Assembly (NCBI GenBank): GCA_018110825.1
Contig: JAGBCL010000117.1
Location: 62,001 to 126,000 of the forward strand
Reading direction: 5' to 3'
Length of the DNA stretch: 64,000 nt
DNA from: Oscillospiraceae bacterium
GTDB taxonomy: Bacteria > Bacillota > Clostridia > Oscillospirales > Ruminococcaceae
Part shown: positions 34,169 through 41,225 of the stretch, piece after piece
Layout of the letters: the number at the start of each line of letters is the position of its first letter
Numbering within the stretch: the first letter of the stretch is position 1
Notes under the pieces: model-generated
The model's input: the letters and a program-made list of their open reading frames with translations, nothing else
Told to the model about the DNA's origin: nothing
Databases searched by the model: none
Program-made: the position numbers and the translations under genes

Positions 34169-34387
34169 ATGAAGATGGAAGATGTAAAGGGTACTCTGGG
34201 TAAGCGTGTGCATTACAGCAGCAAAAAGATGTTTATTGATTCGGATTACATTTTCAGGGCGTATATATTGCGGATTTCTGAAAATGGCAAGAAGTTTCAA
34301 CAAGCTGAACTGAAGGATTTATGTGAAAACAGTGTCATTATTGTTCCGCTGGAGGAGGTGGAGGTAATTGAAACGCCGCAAGACTAA
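34169..34387 (+). CDS. Small phage protein, 72 aa
   Basis: Start ATG 34169 follows the upstream stop by four bases; GGGG is the only ribosome site. The protein is a small beta domain (MEDVKGTLGKRVHYSSKKMFIDSDYIFRAYILRISENGKKFQQAELKDLCENSVIIVPLEEVEVIE), similar in layout to SH3-like or Tudor-like folds. Function unknown; lies in the GemA-Mor interval. Confidence 0.6.
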   Translation: MKMEDVKGTLGKRVHYSSKKMFIDSDYIFRAYILRISENGKKFQQAELKDLCENSVIIVPLEEVEVIETPQD

Positions 34388-34428
34388 AAGCCTGTAACTT
34401 AGAAATGATTACTTGAAAGGATGATTTG

Positions 34429-35118
34429 ATGAATATTAATTTAGGACTTATTTGTCAGGAAGAAATGAATAAAATTGTGCAGGAAGGTTACATAGAAGCC
34501 CAAATCCGTGCTTCTCTTGAAAAAACAATAAAAAGCGCAATAGAAGACGAATTCGAGGGATATAACGGAACAGTGAAAAAAGCTGTTCAGGCTGCTGTAA
34601 AAGAAAGCGTACAGATTGACACAGAAAAAATTGACGTACCATTGTATAATCGTTATATAGTTTCTGTGATTAAAGAGGTACTGGATAATTATATAACGCT
34701 TGAATGTAAAAACAAAATAAAGGACAGCATCGAAAAAATACTTGTTCAGGAGATTAAACCGTCGTACACGCTGCAGGAAATTATTAATGAGTTCAAATCT
34801 TATTACTGTGATGACAAAAAATATGGTGACGAAATGACTTTACATATCAAAAAAACCACATTCGGTTCTTGGATTATAGCTATGGACGAAAAACAAGATG
34901 TGGAGTTTTCTGATTGTGACGTGAGCTTCAGAATCAGCGATGTACTTCATACTGCTTGTAATATAAAAGCTCTCGGTTGTGAAAAAGATTCCGATTGTAT
35001 TTCCTGCTATAGCTTTGAAAGGTTTTTACATCGCATAGCCGCAAATAACAGTAAAATTGAAGTTGGCGACGACTTAGTTGAGTTTTATAACCTTAGCTAC
35101 ATTGAAGATGAATATTAA
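34429..35118 (+). CDS. Hypothetical phage protein, 229 aa
   Basis: AAAGGATG before ATG 34429. N-terminal half is helical and charged (QEEMNKIVQEGYIEAQIRASLEKTIKSAIEDEFEGYNG, then KAVQAAVKESVQIDTEKID), the C-terminal half mixed with several cysteines. No known motif. Codon use appears more AT-rich than the surrounding phage genes, and it may be an accessory insertion between GemA and Mor. Confidence 0.6.
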   Translation: MNINLGLICQEEMNKIVQEGYIEAQIRASLEKTIKSAIEDEFEGYNGTVKKAVQAAVKESVQIDTEKIDVPLYNRYIVSVIKEVLDNYITLECKNKIKDSIEKILVQEIKPSYTLQEIINEFKSYYCDDKKYGDEMTLHIKKTTFGSWIIAMDEKQDVEFSDCDVSFRISDVLHTACNIKALGCEKDSDCISCYSFERFLHRIAANNSKIEVGDDLVEFYNLSYIEDEY

Positions 35119-35136
35119 TATACGGGGGTAATAACA

Positions 35137-35259
35137 ATGGGCAGAATGATTATTGCATCAGAAACAAAAACGTACTATGAATTTGACGGTATAAGACTTG
35201 TATATGAGTATGGCGAGCTTATAGGCTGGTATCGTCCCGACTTGCCGGAGGTGGTTTAA
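35137..35259 (+). CDS. Very small phage protein, 40 aa
   Basis: ATG 35137 behind GGGGG, ending one base before the next ATG. Sequence MGRMIIASETKTYYEFDGIR then LVYEYGELIGWYRPDLPEVV, beta-rich and aromatic. Tight packing with its neighbours and a ribosome site support it as real. Function unknown. Confidence 0.5.
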   Translation: MGRMIIASETKTYYEFDGIRLVYEYGELIGWYRPDLPEVV

Positions 35260-35260
35260 A

Positions 35261-35413
35261 ATGAAAAGGAACTGCGGAAAATGCAAGGCGTATGATAAAA
35301 TCAGGGACAGATGTATTTTAGAATATAAGCAGAAGAATGGCATACCACTTGAAGAGTGCCCGAAGCCTTTATCATGGAAAAAGGTTGATGAAGAAAGAAA
35401 ACGGAAAGGATGA
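35261..35413 (+). CDS. Very small cysteine-containing phage protein, 50 aa
   Basis: GGAGGTGG precedes the ATG inside the end of the previous gene. NCGKCKAYDKIRDRC and EECPK give four cysteines that could bind one zinc ion. Basic C-terminus (KKVDEERKRKG). It overlaps the Mor gene start as ATGA, so coupling is likely. Function unknown. Confidence 0.55.
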   Translation: MKRNCGKCKAYDKIRDRCILEYKQKNGIPLEECPKPLSWKKVDEERKRKG

Positions 35414-35739
35414 GTAAAATGAGCCTGCTGGACGAAATTACACTTGATGACCTTGACCCAGAGCAGAGAGAGCTTGCGGAGTGCATAGGGCTGGAACCGT
35501 ATAAGAAACTGCTCAAAAACTATGCAGGCTCACCTATTACCATAAGAATGCCTAAAAGAGTTACTATGCCGCTCAGAAACAAGGAAATCCGCAAGAAATT
35601 CAATGGATACAATTATCGTGAGCTTGCCAAAGAATATGATTTATCGGAAGCTTCGATACGAAAAATCGTTTCAAGCGAAATTATAAGGGTTAAAAATGAA
35701 CCTTTTGAGGGACAAATTTCCTTGTTCGAAAAAATTTAA
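35410..35739 (+). CDS. mor: Mor-family middle transcription activator
   Basis: 109 residues matching the Mor/C activator family: an acidic start (LDDLDPEQRELAECIGLEPYKKLLKNYAGSPITIRMPKR) followed by a C-terminal helix-turn-helix (NKEIRKKFNGYNYRELAKEYDLSEASIRKIVSSE). In Mu, Mor activates the middle promoter for late gene control. A terminator lies directly after it, so the early operon ends here and a Mor-dependent promoter probably lies downstream, before 35,848 or further right (inference). ATG 35410 overlaps the previous stop. Confidence 0.9.
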   Translation: MSKMSLLDEITLDDLDPEQRELAECIGLEPYKKLLKNYAGSPITIRMPKRVTMPLRNKEIRKKFNGYNYRELAKEYDLSEASIRKIVSSEIIRVKNEPFEGQISLFEKI

Positions 35740-35783
35740 TTATAATAAAGCTTTTGATTTTTACAATAGCGTGCTCAATTAAT

Positions 35784-35828
35784 AATGGTGTATGATTAAA
35801 CTGTAAGGTTTGGTTATACACCATTTTT
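35784..35828 (+). terminator. Terminator after mor, end of early operon
   Basis: AATGGTGTAT / ATACACCATT (35784-35793 with 35816-35825) around a 22-base loop, then TTTATATTTT. The loop also contains a self-complementary AAACTGTAAGGTTT. Confidence 0.75.
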
Positions 35829-35847
35829 ATATTTTGGGGGTGCGGAT

Positions 35848-36126
35848 ATGGAGTTTTCGGATATTGCAATGACAATAATCACAGCATTAATCGGCGTTAT
35901 AGGTTTTTTTGTGAAAAAAGCTTTTGACAGCCTTGATGATAAAGCTACCAAAGAGGAGCTTAACGAGCTCAAAAAGGATGTTGAAGCCAACAAAACGTCC
36001 ATCGGTAAAATTAAGGACAATTATCTCACAAAAGAAGATTTTTTTCGTGAACAAAGTAAGACGGATAAAAAGCTTGATAAAATAATGGAGATTTTAATGG
36101 AAATAAACAAAGGAGGCAAAACGTAA
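35848..36126 (+). CDS. Membrane-anchored coiled-coil phage protein, 92 aa
   Basis: One membrane segment near the N-terminus (IAMTIITALIGVIGFFVKKAF), then a charged coiled coil (SLDDKATKEELNELKKDVEANKTSIGKIKDNYLTKEDFFREQSKTDKKLDKIMEILMEI). The layout resembles the Mu gp25/DUF2730 group and XhlA-like proteins. GGGGGTG precedes the ATG. First gene after the early terminator, so middle-class. Role may be in lysis or membrane attachment. Confidence 0.65.
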   Translation: MEFSDIAMTIITALIGVIGFFVKKAFDSLDDKATKEELNELKKDVEANKTSIGKIKDNYLTKEDFFREQSKTDKKLDKIMEILMEINKGGKT

Positions 36127-36449
36127 TGAACACAAAAGATATGATGCAGAAAGCCCGTGCCGCTAATTTTGTAAGCAATAACGGCAAGGTGCTTCGTGGT
36201 GTAAATATGCTGCGTATTGATTTCAATAAACTTGAGTCCATTCGTGTGGCTCTTGGATTTGATGATGACGATTTTGCTGACAATATAAACTATCTCGTTG
36301 AATCGGGATATATCAGAATTCGCCACTGTGACACTCATAAGGAAATTGAGCTTGCTGATTACCCGATGGATGAGATTGAGGGTAAGCTTACACAGAAGGG
36401 CATACAGCTGCTTGCAGGAGTTATTGAAGACCCGTGCATTACCGTTTAA
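36126..36449 (+). CDS. Hypothetical phage protein (Mu gp26 position), 107 aa
   Basis: ATG overlaps the preceding TAA by one base; GGAGG upstream. Likely winged-helix: residues ~35-105 (DFNKLESIRVALGFDDDDFADNINYLVESGYIRIRHCDTHKEIELADYPMDEIEGKLTQKGIQLLAGVIEDP) look like a helix-turn-helix with a beta wing, as in small phage packaging or regulatory proteins. It occupies the place of Mu gp26 between gp25-like and gp27-like genes. Confidence 0.65.
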   Translation: MNTKDMMQKARAANFVSNNGKVLRGVNMLRIDFNKLESIRVALGFDDDDFADNINYLVESGYIRIRHCDTHKEIELADYPMDEIEGKLTQKGIQLLAGVIEDPCITV

Positions 36450-36461
36450 GGCGGTGGCGAT

Positions 36462-37019
36462 ATGGCAAGGAGAAGAAACCGCAAGCATTCAAAGATTGAT
36501 TTGCTTGAACCTGCTGTGAAGTCAGAGATAGAGTCTATGATTTTATCGGCAGAATTTACTTACAAGGATATTGTTGAGTACATAAGAGACAGCACCGGGG
36601 AAATGATTTCTCAGGCGGCGGTCTGCAGATATGCAAAGGGGCTTTGCGAGTCCCTTGAAAATATCCGCTTTGCACAGGAGACGTTCCGAGCGGTAAATGA
36701 TGAGCTGAACCGTAATCCGAATATTGATACTACAGAGGGTATTATTCAGATTTTATCGCATATGCTGCTTACCAACATCCAGCAGCTCTCTGAGGAAGAC
36801 TTCAAGGGTGTTGACCCGTTGAAGCTTCTGAAACAGGCTTCCGACCTTGTAAGAACGGCGGCGTACAAGCGTAACCTTGATATCAAGAACAAGGAGCTTT
36901 CCGAAATGGGCTTTGACGCTGTCAAGGATAAGGTGTTCAATGCTATGGCTACCGATAATCCGGAACTTTATGCTCAGTTCGTTGAGTACATCAATTCCAA
37001 GGCAGGTGATGAAACGTGA
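36462..37019 (+). CDS. Mu gp27-like protein (DUF3486), DNA-packaging related
   Basis: 185 aa with the DUF3486 pattern: basic start MARRRNRKHSKIDLLEPAVKSEIESMILSAEFTYKDIVEYIRDSTGEMISQAAVCRYAKGL (a helix-turn-helix), then a helical part (LKLLKQASDLVRTAAYKRNLDIKNKELSEMGFDAVKDKVFNAM). In Mu-like phages gp27 is thought to be the small packaging subunit next to the large terminase. Here the large terminase is separated from it by the NusG-like gene and a second terminase-small-like gene. GGCGG/GAT precedes ATG. Ends overlapping the next GTG start. Confidence 0.8.
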   Translation: MARRRNRKHSKIDLLEPAVKSEIESMILSAEFTYKDIVEYIRDSTGEMISQAAVCRYAKGLCESLENIRFAQETFRAVNDELNRNPNIDTTEGIIQILSHMLLTNIQQLSEEDFKGVDPLKLLKQASDLVRTAAYKRNLDIKNKELSEMGFDAVKDKVFNAMATDNPELYAQFVEYINSKAGDET

Positions 37020-37504
37020 TTTACGTTCTTCAGGTGCAGACCAACAAGGAACTTGATGTTTCCGCCGCTCTTATCAGAGCAGGTATTCAGGCTGACGTTC
37101 CCCGTGAACGTATCCTCATCCGTAAGGGCGGTCTTTGGAGTAAAATGTTAAAGCTGCTCTTTCCCGGATATGTTTTTGTTACGGTTGACTATAACGCAGA
37201 GGTTTACCACATAATCAAATCCGTTTCGGGAGTGATTCGCTTTCTTGGTGCTCCGACACCGCTTCCTGAGCACGAGGCAGATATGATACGCTGGCTTTCC
37301 AACGGCGGCGAAATCATAGAACAGTCGCTCATCAGGACGGACAGCGAAGGAAACGTTATCGGATATGAGGGTTTCCTTGAGGGTAACGAGGATAAAATCA
37401 AGCGGCTTAACCTGCGGCAGAAGAAAGCTTCTGTTGAGGTCAAGTTCGGCGGAAAAACACACAGAGCAAATCTCGGGATTGATTTTCCCGAAGACAAGAC
37501 TTAA
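37016..37504 (+). CDS. NusG/LoaP-like transcription antiterminator of the prophage
   Basis: 162 residues. The N-terminal ~95 are a NusG NGN domain: MIYVLQVQTNKELDVSAALI, LFPGYVFVTVDYNAEVYHIIKSVSGVIRFLG, PLPEHEADMIRWLS. The C-terminal part is KOW-like: GFLEGNEDKIKRLNLRQKKASVEVKFGGKTHRANLGID. The pattern is closest to specialised paralogues such as LoaP rather than housekeeping NusG, which lacks the GxxEGxxxxIKxxxxRxxxAxV run. These bind RNA polymerase and let it pass terminators of one operon. GTG start overlaps the previous stop. Two terminators and several hairpins lie immediately downstream, before the late genes, so this is probably the late-operon antiterminator (inference). Confidence 0.82.
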   Translation: MIYVLQVQTNKELDVSAALIRAGIQADVPRERILIRKGGLWSKMLKLLFPGYVFVTVDYNAEVYHIIKSVSGVIRFLGAPTPLPEHEADMIRWLSNGGEIIEQSLIRTDSEGNVIGYEGFLEGNEDKIKRLNLRQKKASVEVKFGGKTHRANLGIDFPEDKT

Positions 37505-37581
37505 ACAATCGGACAGGGTTGATTCGTTCCCCTGCTCCGAAGTTTCGGTTATATATCCAATCACATAAACGGACGGAAAAT

Positions 37582-37621
37582 TTCCGAAATCCGAATGGCG
37601 AAGCACGCCCGAATTTCGGAA
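37582..37621 (+). promoter_or_regulatory. Long stem-loop downstream of the NusG-like gene
   Basis: TTCCGAAAT pairs with ATTTCGGAA (37582-37590 with 37613-37621), and inside it GGCG pairs with CGCC (37597-37600 with 37606-37609). A two-part hairpin just after an antiterminator gene is a candidate RNA recognition element. It lies in the 380-base gene-free gap 37505-37884. Confidence 0.5.
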
Positions 37622-37647
37622 GCAAGAATATACCCGTTTAAAAGCCG

Positions 37648-37685
37648 TTAAAATGCGTTAGAGGGGCATTTTAATAGTTTTTGTG
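37648..37685 (+). terminator. Late-region terminator 1
   Basis: TTAAAATGC / GCATTTTAA (37648-37656 with 37666-37674), loop GTTAGAGGG, then TAGTTTTTG. Confidence 0.75.
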
Positions 37686-37711
37686 ACAAGTTATACCCTA
37701 AAACAATAAAA

Positions 37712-37757
37712 CGGCTTACAGCGCATTTTTGTGCGTGTTTTGTAAGCCGCATTTTTA
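37712..37757 (+). terminator. Late-region terminator 2
   Basis: CGGCTTACA / TGTAAGCCG (37712-37720 with 37741-37749) with an inner GCGCA-TTTTT-GTGCG hairpin, followed by CATTTTTATA. Then follow a perfect hairpin GCTTGAAAT-AA-ATTTCAAGC (37775-37794) and a long GTTTTGC / GCAAAAC pairing with an inner TTTCC-TTAC-GGAAA before the next gene. Confidence 0.75.
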
Positions 37758-37884
37758 TACCTTGGAGGTGGGCAGCTTGAAATAAATTTCAAGCCCGAGT
37801 TTTGCTTTCCTCACTATAGTTCGGAATTTCCTTACGGAAACCGCAAAACATTGGAGAAAGGAGGATATATTCCCTATCGGGAAT

Positions 37885-38364
37885 ATGATTAAAATGAACC
37901 CCGTAAAAAAATCTTGTATAAATGCTCTGGCGGAGGCAATACAGTCCGCCGATAATACTGAAAAGGAAGTCGGCAGCACTGAAACAGTTGCCGACTTTGT
38001 TAATGTCCTGCTCAACGAGCCTGATAAAAAGAAGCGCAAGCAGATGATGAAGGATTTTTCCGAACGTAGGAAGGATGTTACAAAATTCCTTGCTGAAAAT
38101 GAGGAGTTAATCTCCGCTGAAGCGGAGATGGCTCTCATCGGTGTGGCGGTCGGTTCTACGCACACTGAAACGGAGATTTCATACAAAGGCGGAAGACGTC
38201 AGGTTACTACCAAAACCAAGAAGGTTATGCCGAACGCCAATGCTCTGAACTTCCTCCTGAAGAACCGTATGCCTGACAAGTACAGTGACAAGCCTGTGGG
38301 TGATGTGGAGATTGAGGATGTTTCCGACATTGAGGAGGAGCTTTATGGCAAGAGTGAAGAGTAA
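37885..38364 (+). CDS. Terminase small subunit-like protein
   Basis: 159 aa. The C-terminal NALNFLLKNRMPDKYSDK is the hallmark of SPP1/PBSX-type small terminase subunits, and the gene overlaps the large subunit by 20 bases. The N-terminal half is helical (CINALAEAIQSADNTEKEVGSTETVADFVNVLLNEPDKKKRKQMMKDFSERRKDVTKFL). GAAAGGAGGA lies unusually far (about 20 bases) before ATG 37885, and the gap contains a hairpin ATATTCCC-TATC-GGGAATAT that would bring it near. First gene of the late operon. Confidence 0.75.
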   Translation: MIKMNPVKKSCINALAEAIQSADNTEKEVGSTETVADFVNVLLNEPDKKKRKQMMKDFSERRKDVTKFLAENEELISAEAEMALIGVAVGSTHTETEISYKGGRRQVTTKTKKVMPNANALNFLLKNRMPDKYSDKPVGDVEIEDVSDIEEELYGKSEE

Positions 38365-39688
38365 GAAAACTATACCGTACAAATTCTCTGATAAGCATAA
38401 GGAATACATACGCCGCTGTCGGGAATGTGTTTACAACATTGCTGAAGGAGCAGTCAGAGCCGGTAAGACGGTGGATAATGTTCTTGCATTTTGCTTTGCA
38501 CTGTGTAACAGCCCTGACAAGCTTCACCTTGCTACAGCTTCCACGGCTCCGACGGCAAAGCTGATTATAGGTGACTGCAACGGCTTCGGTGTGGAACATT
38601 TCTTCCGTGGTCAGTGCCGCTGGGGAAAATATAAGGGGAATGAAGCACTTATCATCTGCGGCAAGGCTACCAAGTATAAGACAAAAATCGTTATATTTGT
38701 CGGCGGTGCAAAGGCTGACAGCTATAAAAAGTTCCGTGGTACATCTATCGGTATGTGGATTGCAACGGAAATCGACTTGCATCACGAGGAAACAATCAAG
38801 GAAGCTCTTACCCGTCAGGCGGCAGCAAAGTGCAGAAAGCTTTTCTGGGACTTAAACCCCGGAAGTCCTTTTGCAATGATTTACAAGAGCTACATTGATG
38901 AGTATGCAAGGAAGGATGCTGCAGGCGAGCTCAGAGGCGGCTACAATTATGCGCACTTCACTATTTATGACAACATCAACATTACAGACGAACAACGTGA
39001 GAATTTTATTTCACAATATAATCCTTTATCAATTGAGTATCGCAGAAAAATCAAAGGTGAACGTTGCGTTGCTGAAGGTCTTGTGTTCCAGCAGTTTGCG
39101 GATAATCCAGAACGCTTCAAGCTCAGCAGGAAATATAATGGCGTGAAGTTCATTTCCATTGGAGTTGACTTTGGTGGAAACAAGTCCAAGACAACATTTG
39201 TTGCTTCGGCGATTATCGGAAGCTTTCAGAAGCTTGGTGTTATTGCCGACCACAAGATACAGGGCGGCAAGGGCACAATTGACCCCGATATGGTAAACCG
39301 TGAGCTGATTGACTTTTATAAATACGTGCAGAGCTTGTATCCGAATTCAAAGATTATGTACATATTCTGCGATAACGAAGCTCAGATGGTTATTAACGGT
39401 ATTCGTGCAGCATTCACAAGGGCACATATTCCTGTTGCAATCCGTGACTGCTATAAGGGTGCTATAAATAACAGAATTTACGCTCTGAACGGTCTTATGA
39501 CTCAGGGGCGTTTCTTTGTTAATGAGGAATGCAGCAATGTCATTGACAGCCTCAGTTCTCAGGTATGGGACGCTAAGGAAGTTACAAAGGATGTTCGTCT
39601 TGATGACGGTACCTTTGACATTGACACAGCTGACGCACTGGAGTATAGCTTCAGCAGTTTCATAAAACAGTTTAATATTTCGGCATAG
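38345..39688 (+). CDS. terL: Terminase large subunit
   Basis: DNA-packaging motor. Walker A-type GAVRAGKT at residues ~35-42, the coupling region LHLATASTAPTAKLIIGDCNG, an acidic strand IGMWIATEID, then the nuclease domain with VDFGGNKSKTTFVASAII near 275 and further acidic residues (FCDNEAQ; DIDTADALEY). Pattern is of the PBSX/SPP1 (Terminase_3/6) type. Start ATG 38345 has GAGGAGGAG at good spacing and overlaps the small subunit. 447 aa, normal length. Confidence 0.9.
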   Translation: MARVKSKKTIPYKFSDKHKEYIRRCRECVYNIAEGAVRAGKTVDNVLAFCFALCNSPDKLHLATASTAPTAKLIIGDCNGFGVEHFFRGQCRWGKYKGNEALIICGKATKYKTKIVIFVGGAKADSYKKFRGTSIGMWIATEIDLHHEETIKEALTRQAAAKCRKLFWDLNPGSPFAMIYKSYIDEYARKDAAGELRGGYNYAHFTIYDNINITDEQRENFISQYNPLSIEYRRKIKGERCVAEGLVFQQFADNPERFKLSRKYNGVKFISIGVDFGGNKSKTTFVASAIIGSFQKLGVIADHKIQGGKGTIDPDMVNRELIDFYKYVQSLYPNSKIMYIFCDNEAQMVINGIRAAFTRAHIPVAIRDCYKGAINNRIYALNGLMTQGRFFVNEECSNVIDSLSSQVWDAKEVTKDVRLDDGTFDIDTADALEYSFSSFIKQFNISA

Positions 39689-39704
39689 AAAGGAGTGATA
39701 AGGC

Positions 39705-41174
39705 TTGAACAGTCAGTTAATTGAGTGGCTTAACCAAAAGTATGGCTACGAAATTTCAGAAGAATATTACAAGCACATTGATATTTGGCTTAATTGGTGG
39801 CGAGGTTATTACCAGCCGTTTCATCGTTACCATTTCAGCAATGGCGAAATGATTATTGAACGTGATTTATATACTCTTAAAATGGGTAAAAAGATTTGTG
39901 AAGACTGGGCTTCTGTTCTGCTTAACAGCAAGACTCACATTAAAATTTCCGATGATAAGACAAATCTTTTCGTTCAGGGTACCCGTGAAACAATGGGTGT
40001 CCTCGGTGCAAATTCGTTCTGGACAAAGGGCAACCGTCTGATTGAAAAGGCTTTTGCTACAGGAACGGGTGCTGTTACAATTCACGTTTCCAAAGTTAAG
40101 CTTCAGGAAGACGGTGAAAAGCTGTCGGTGCAGACTTCTCCTGATGCGGAAATACAGCTGAATTATCTTTCGGCAGAATTCATTATTCCGCTGTCGGTAG
40201 ATAATGACAGGATTACAGAAGCGGCATTCGCTTCGGAAACAGTTTCCAAGGGCAAGAAGCATCTGTTGTTGGAAGTGCATCGTCTTAATGAAAACGGACA
40301 CTATGTCATTGAAAATTATCGTTTTCTTGCAGAAAATGACAAGCTGACAGAGGTACCGCTTGCTGACACTATGATTTCCAAATTTGATACGGGTGCTGCT
40401 GTTCCGTGGTTTTCGATTGTCATGCCGAACATTGAAAACAACGTTGAGGACACCAACGGCTTGGGCTTGTCGATTATTCACGGTGCAATCGACGCACTCA
40501 AGGCTGTTGATATGTGTTTCAATAATTTTTGCTCCGATATTTACCTTGGACAGAAAAAGGTTTTTATGGAGAAAAAGCTTGTAAAGATTGATGATGACGG
40601 TACACCGATTGCTCCCGATGATGTAAATCAGCAGCTTTTTACCTTTATTGATTTCCCATTGGATAGCGCTGACACAAAGAAATTCATTATGGAGTTCAAC
40701 CCTGCACTTCGTGTTGATGAGAACACAAAGGCAGTTCAGTCAGCGCTTGATTATCTTTCTTTCAAGTGCGGTCTTGGCAACAAGCATTATCAATTTAATT
40801 CGGGTACCGTTGTTACTGCAACGCAGTACACAGGCGACCAGCAGGACTTAATCCAGAACGCAGACAAGCATTACGCTGTTGTGGAGCAGTTCCTCATTTC
40901 GCTTGTTCGCAGTATTATCCATATCGGCAAGCACCTTATGGGTGCTGATGTTGCCGAAAACGCTGATGTTGAAATTGATTTCGACCGCAGCGTTATAATT
41001 GATGATACGGCGGAACGTCTGCAGGATATGCAGGAAGTCAGGGACGGCTTAATGGCGAAGTGGGAATACCGTGTTAAGTATTATGGTGAAACAGAAAGTA
41101 AGGCAAAATCTAAAATTGCTGAAATTGAAGGCAATCAGAGCGACGATGAGTTGATGGGATTTGGTGATGCCTAA
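39705..41174 (+). CDS. Portal protein, SPP1 gp6-like
   Basis: 489 aa forming the dodecameric DNA gateway of the capsid. Pattern fits the SPP1 gp6 family: an N-terminal aromatic-rich helix region (EEYYKHIDIWLNWWRGYYQPFH), KMGKKICEDWASVLLN, later NGLGLSIIHGAIDALKAVDMCFNNFCSDI and YQFNSGTVVTATQYTGDQQDLIQNADKH, the conserved stem. The start is TTG 39705 with AAAGGAGTGA 5 bases upstream; no ATG fits. Follows terL as expected. Confidence 0.88.
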   Translation: MNSQLIEWLNQKYGYEISEEYYKHIDIWLNWWRGYYQPFHRYHFSNGEMIIERDLYTLKMGKKICEDWASVLLNSKTHIKISDDKTNLFVQGTRETMGVLGANSFWTKGNRLIEKAFATGTGAVTIHVSKVKLQEDGEKLSVQTSPDAEIQLNYLSAEFIIPLSVDNDRITEAAFASETVSKGKKHLLLEVHRLNENGHYVIENYRFLAENDKLTEVPLADTMISKFDTGAAVPWFSIVMPNIENNVEDTNGLGLSIIHGAIDALKAVDMCFNNFCSDIYLGQKKVFMEKKLVKIDDDGTPIAPDDVNQQLFTFIDFPLDSADTKKFIMEFNPALRVDENTKAVQSALDYLSFKCGLGNKHYQFNSGTVVTATQYTGDQQDLIQNADKHYAVVEQFLISLVRSIIHIGKHLMGADVAENADVEIDFDRSVIIDDTAERLQDMQEVRDGLMAKWEYRVKYYGETESKAKSKIAEIEGNQSDDELMGFGDA

Positions 41175-41225
41175 AATCACTGCTCACTGCCGTTCGCACT
41201 TTTATTCTAAAAGCGAGGTGATTTA

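Noticed and set aside
38225-38785. 186-codon minus-strand frame over the terminase genes
   Set aside because: No ribosome site; His/Cys/Ser-rich antisense composition; covers the overlap of two well-supported genes.
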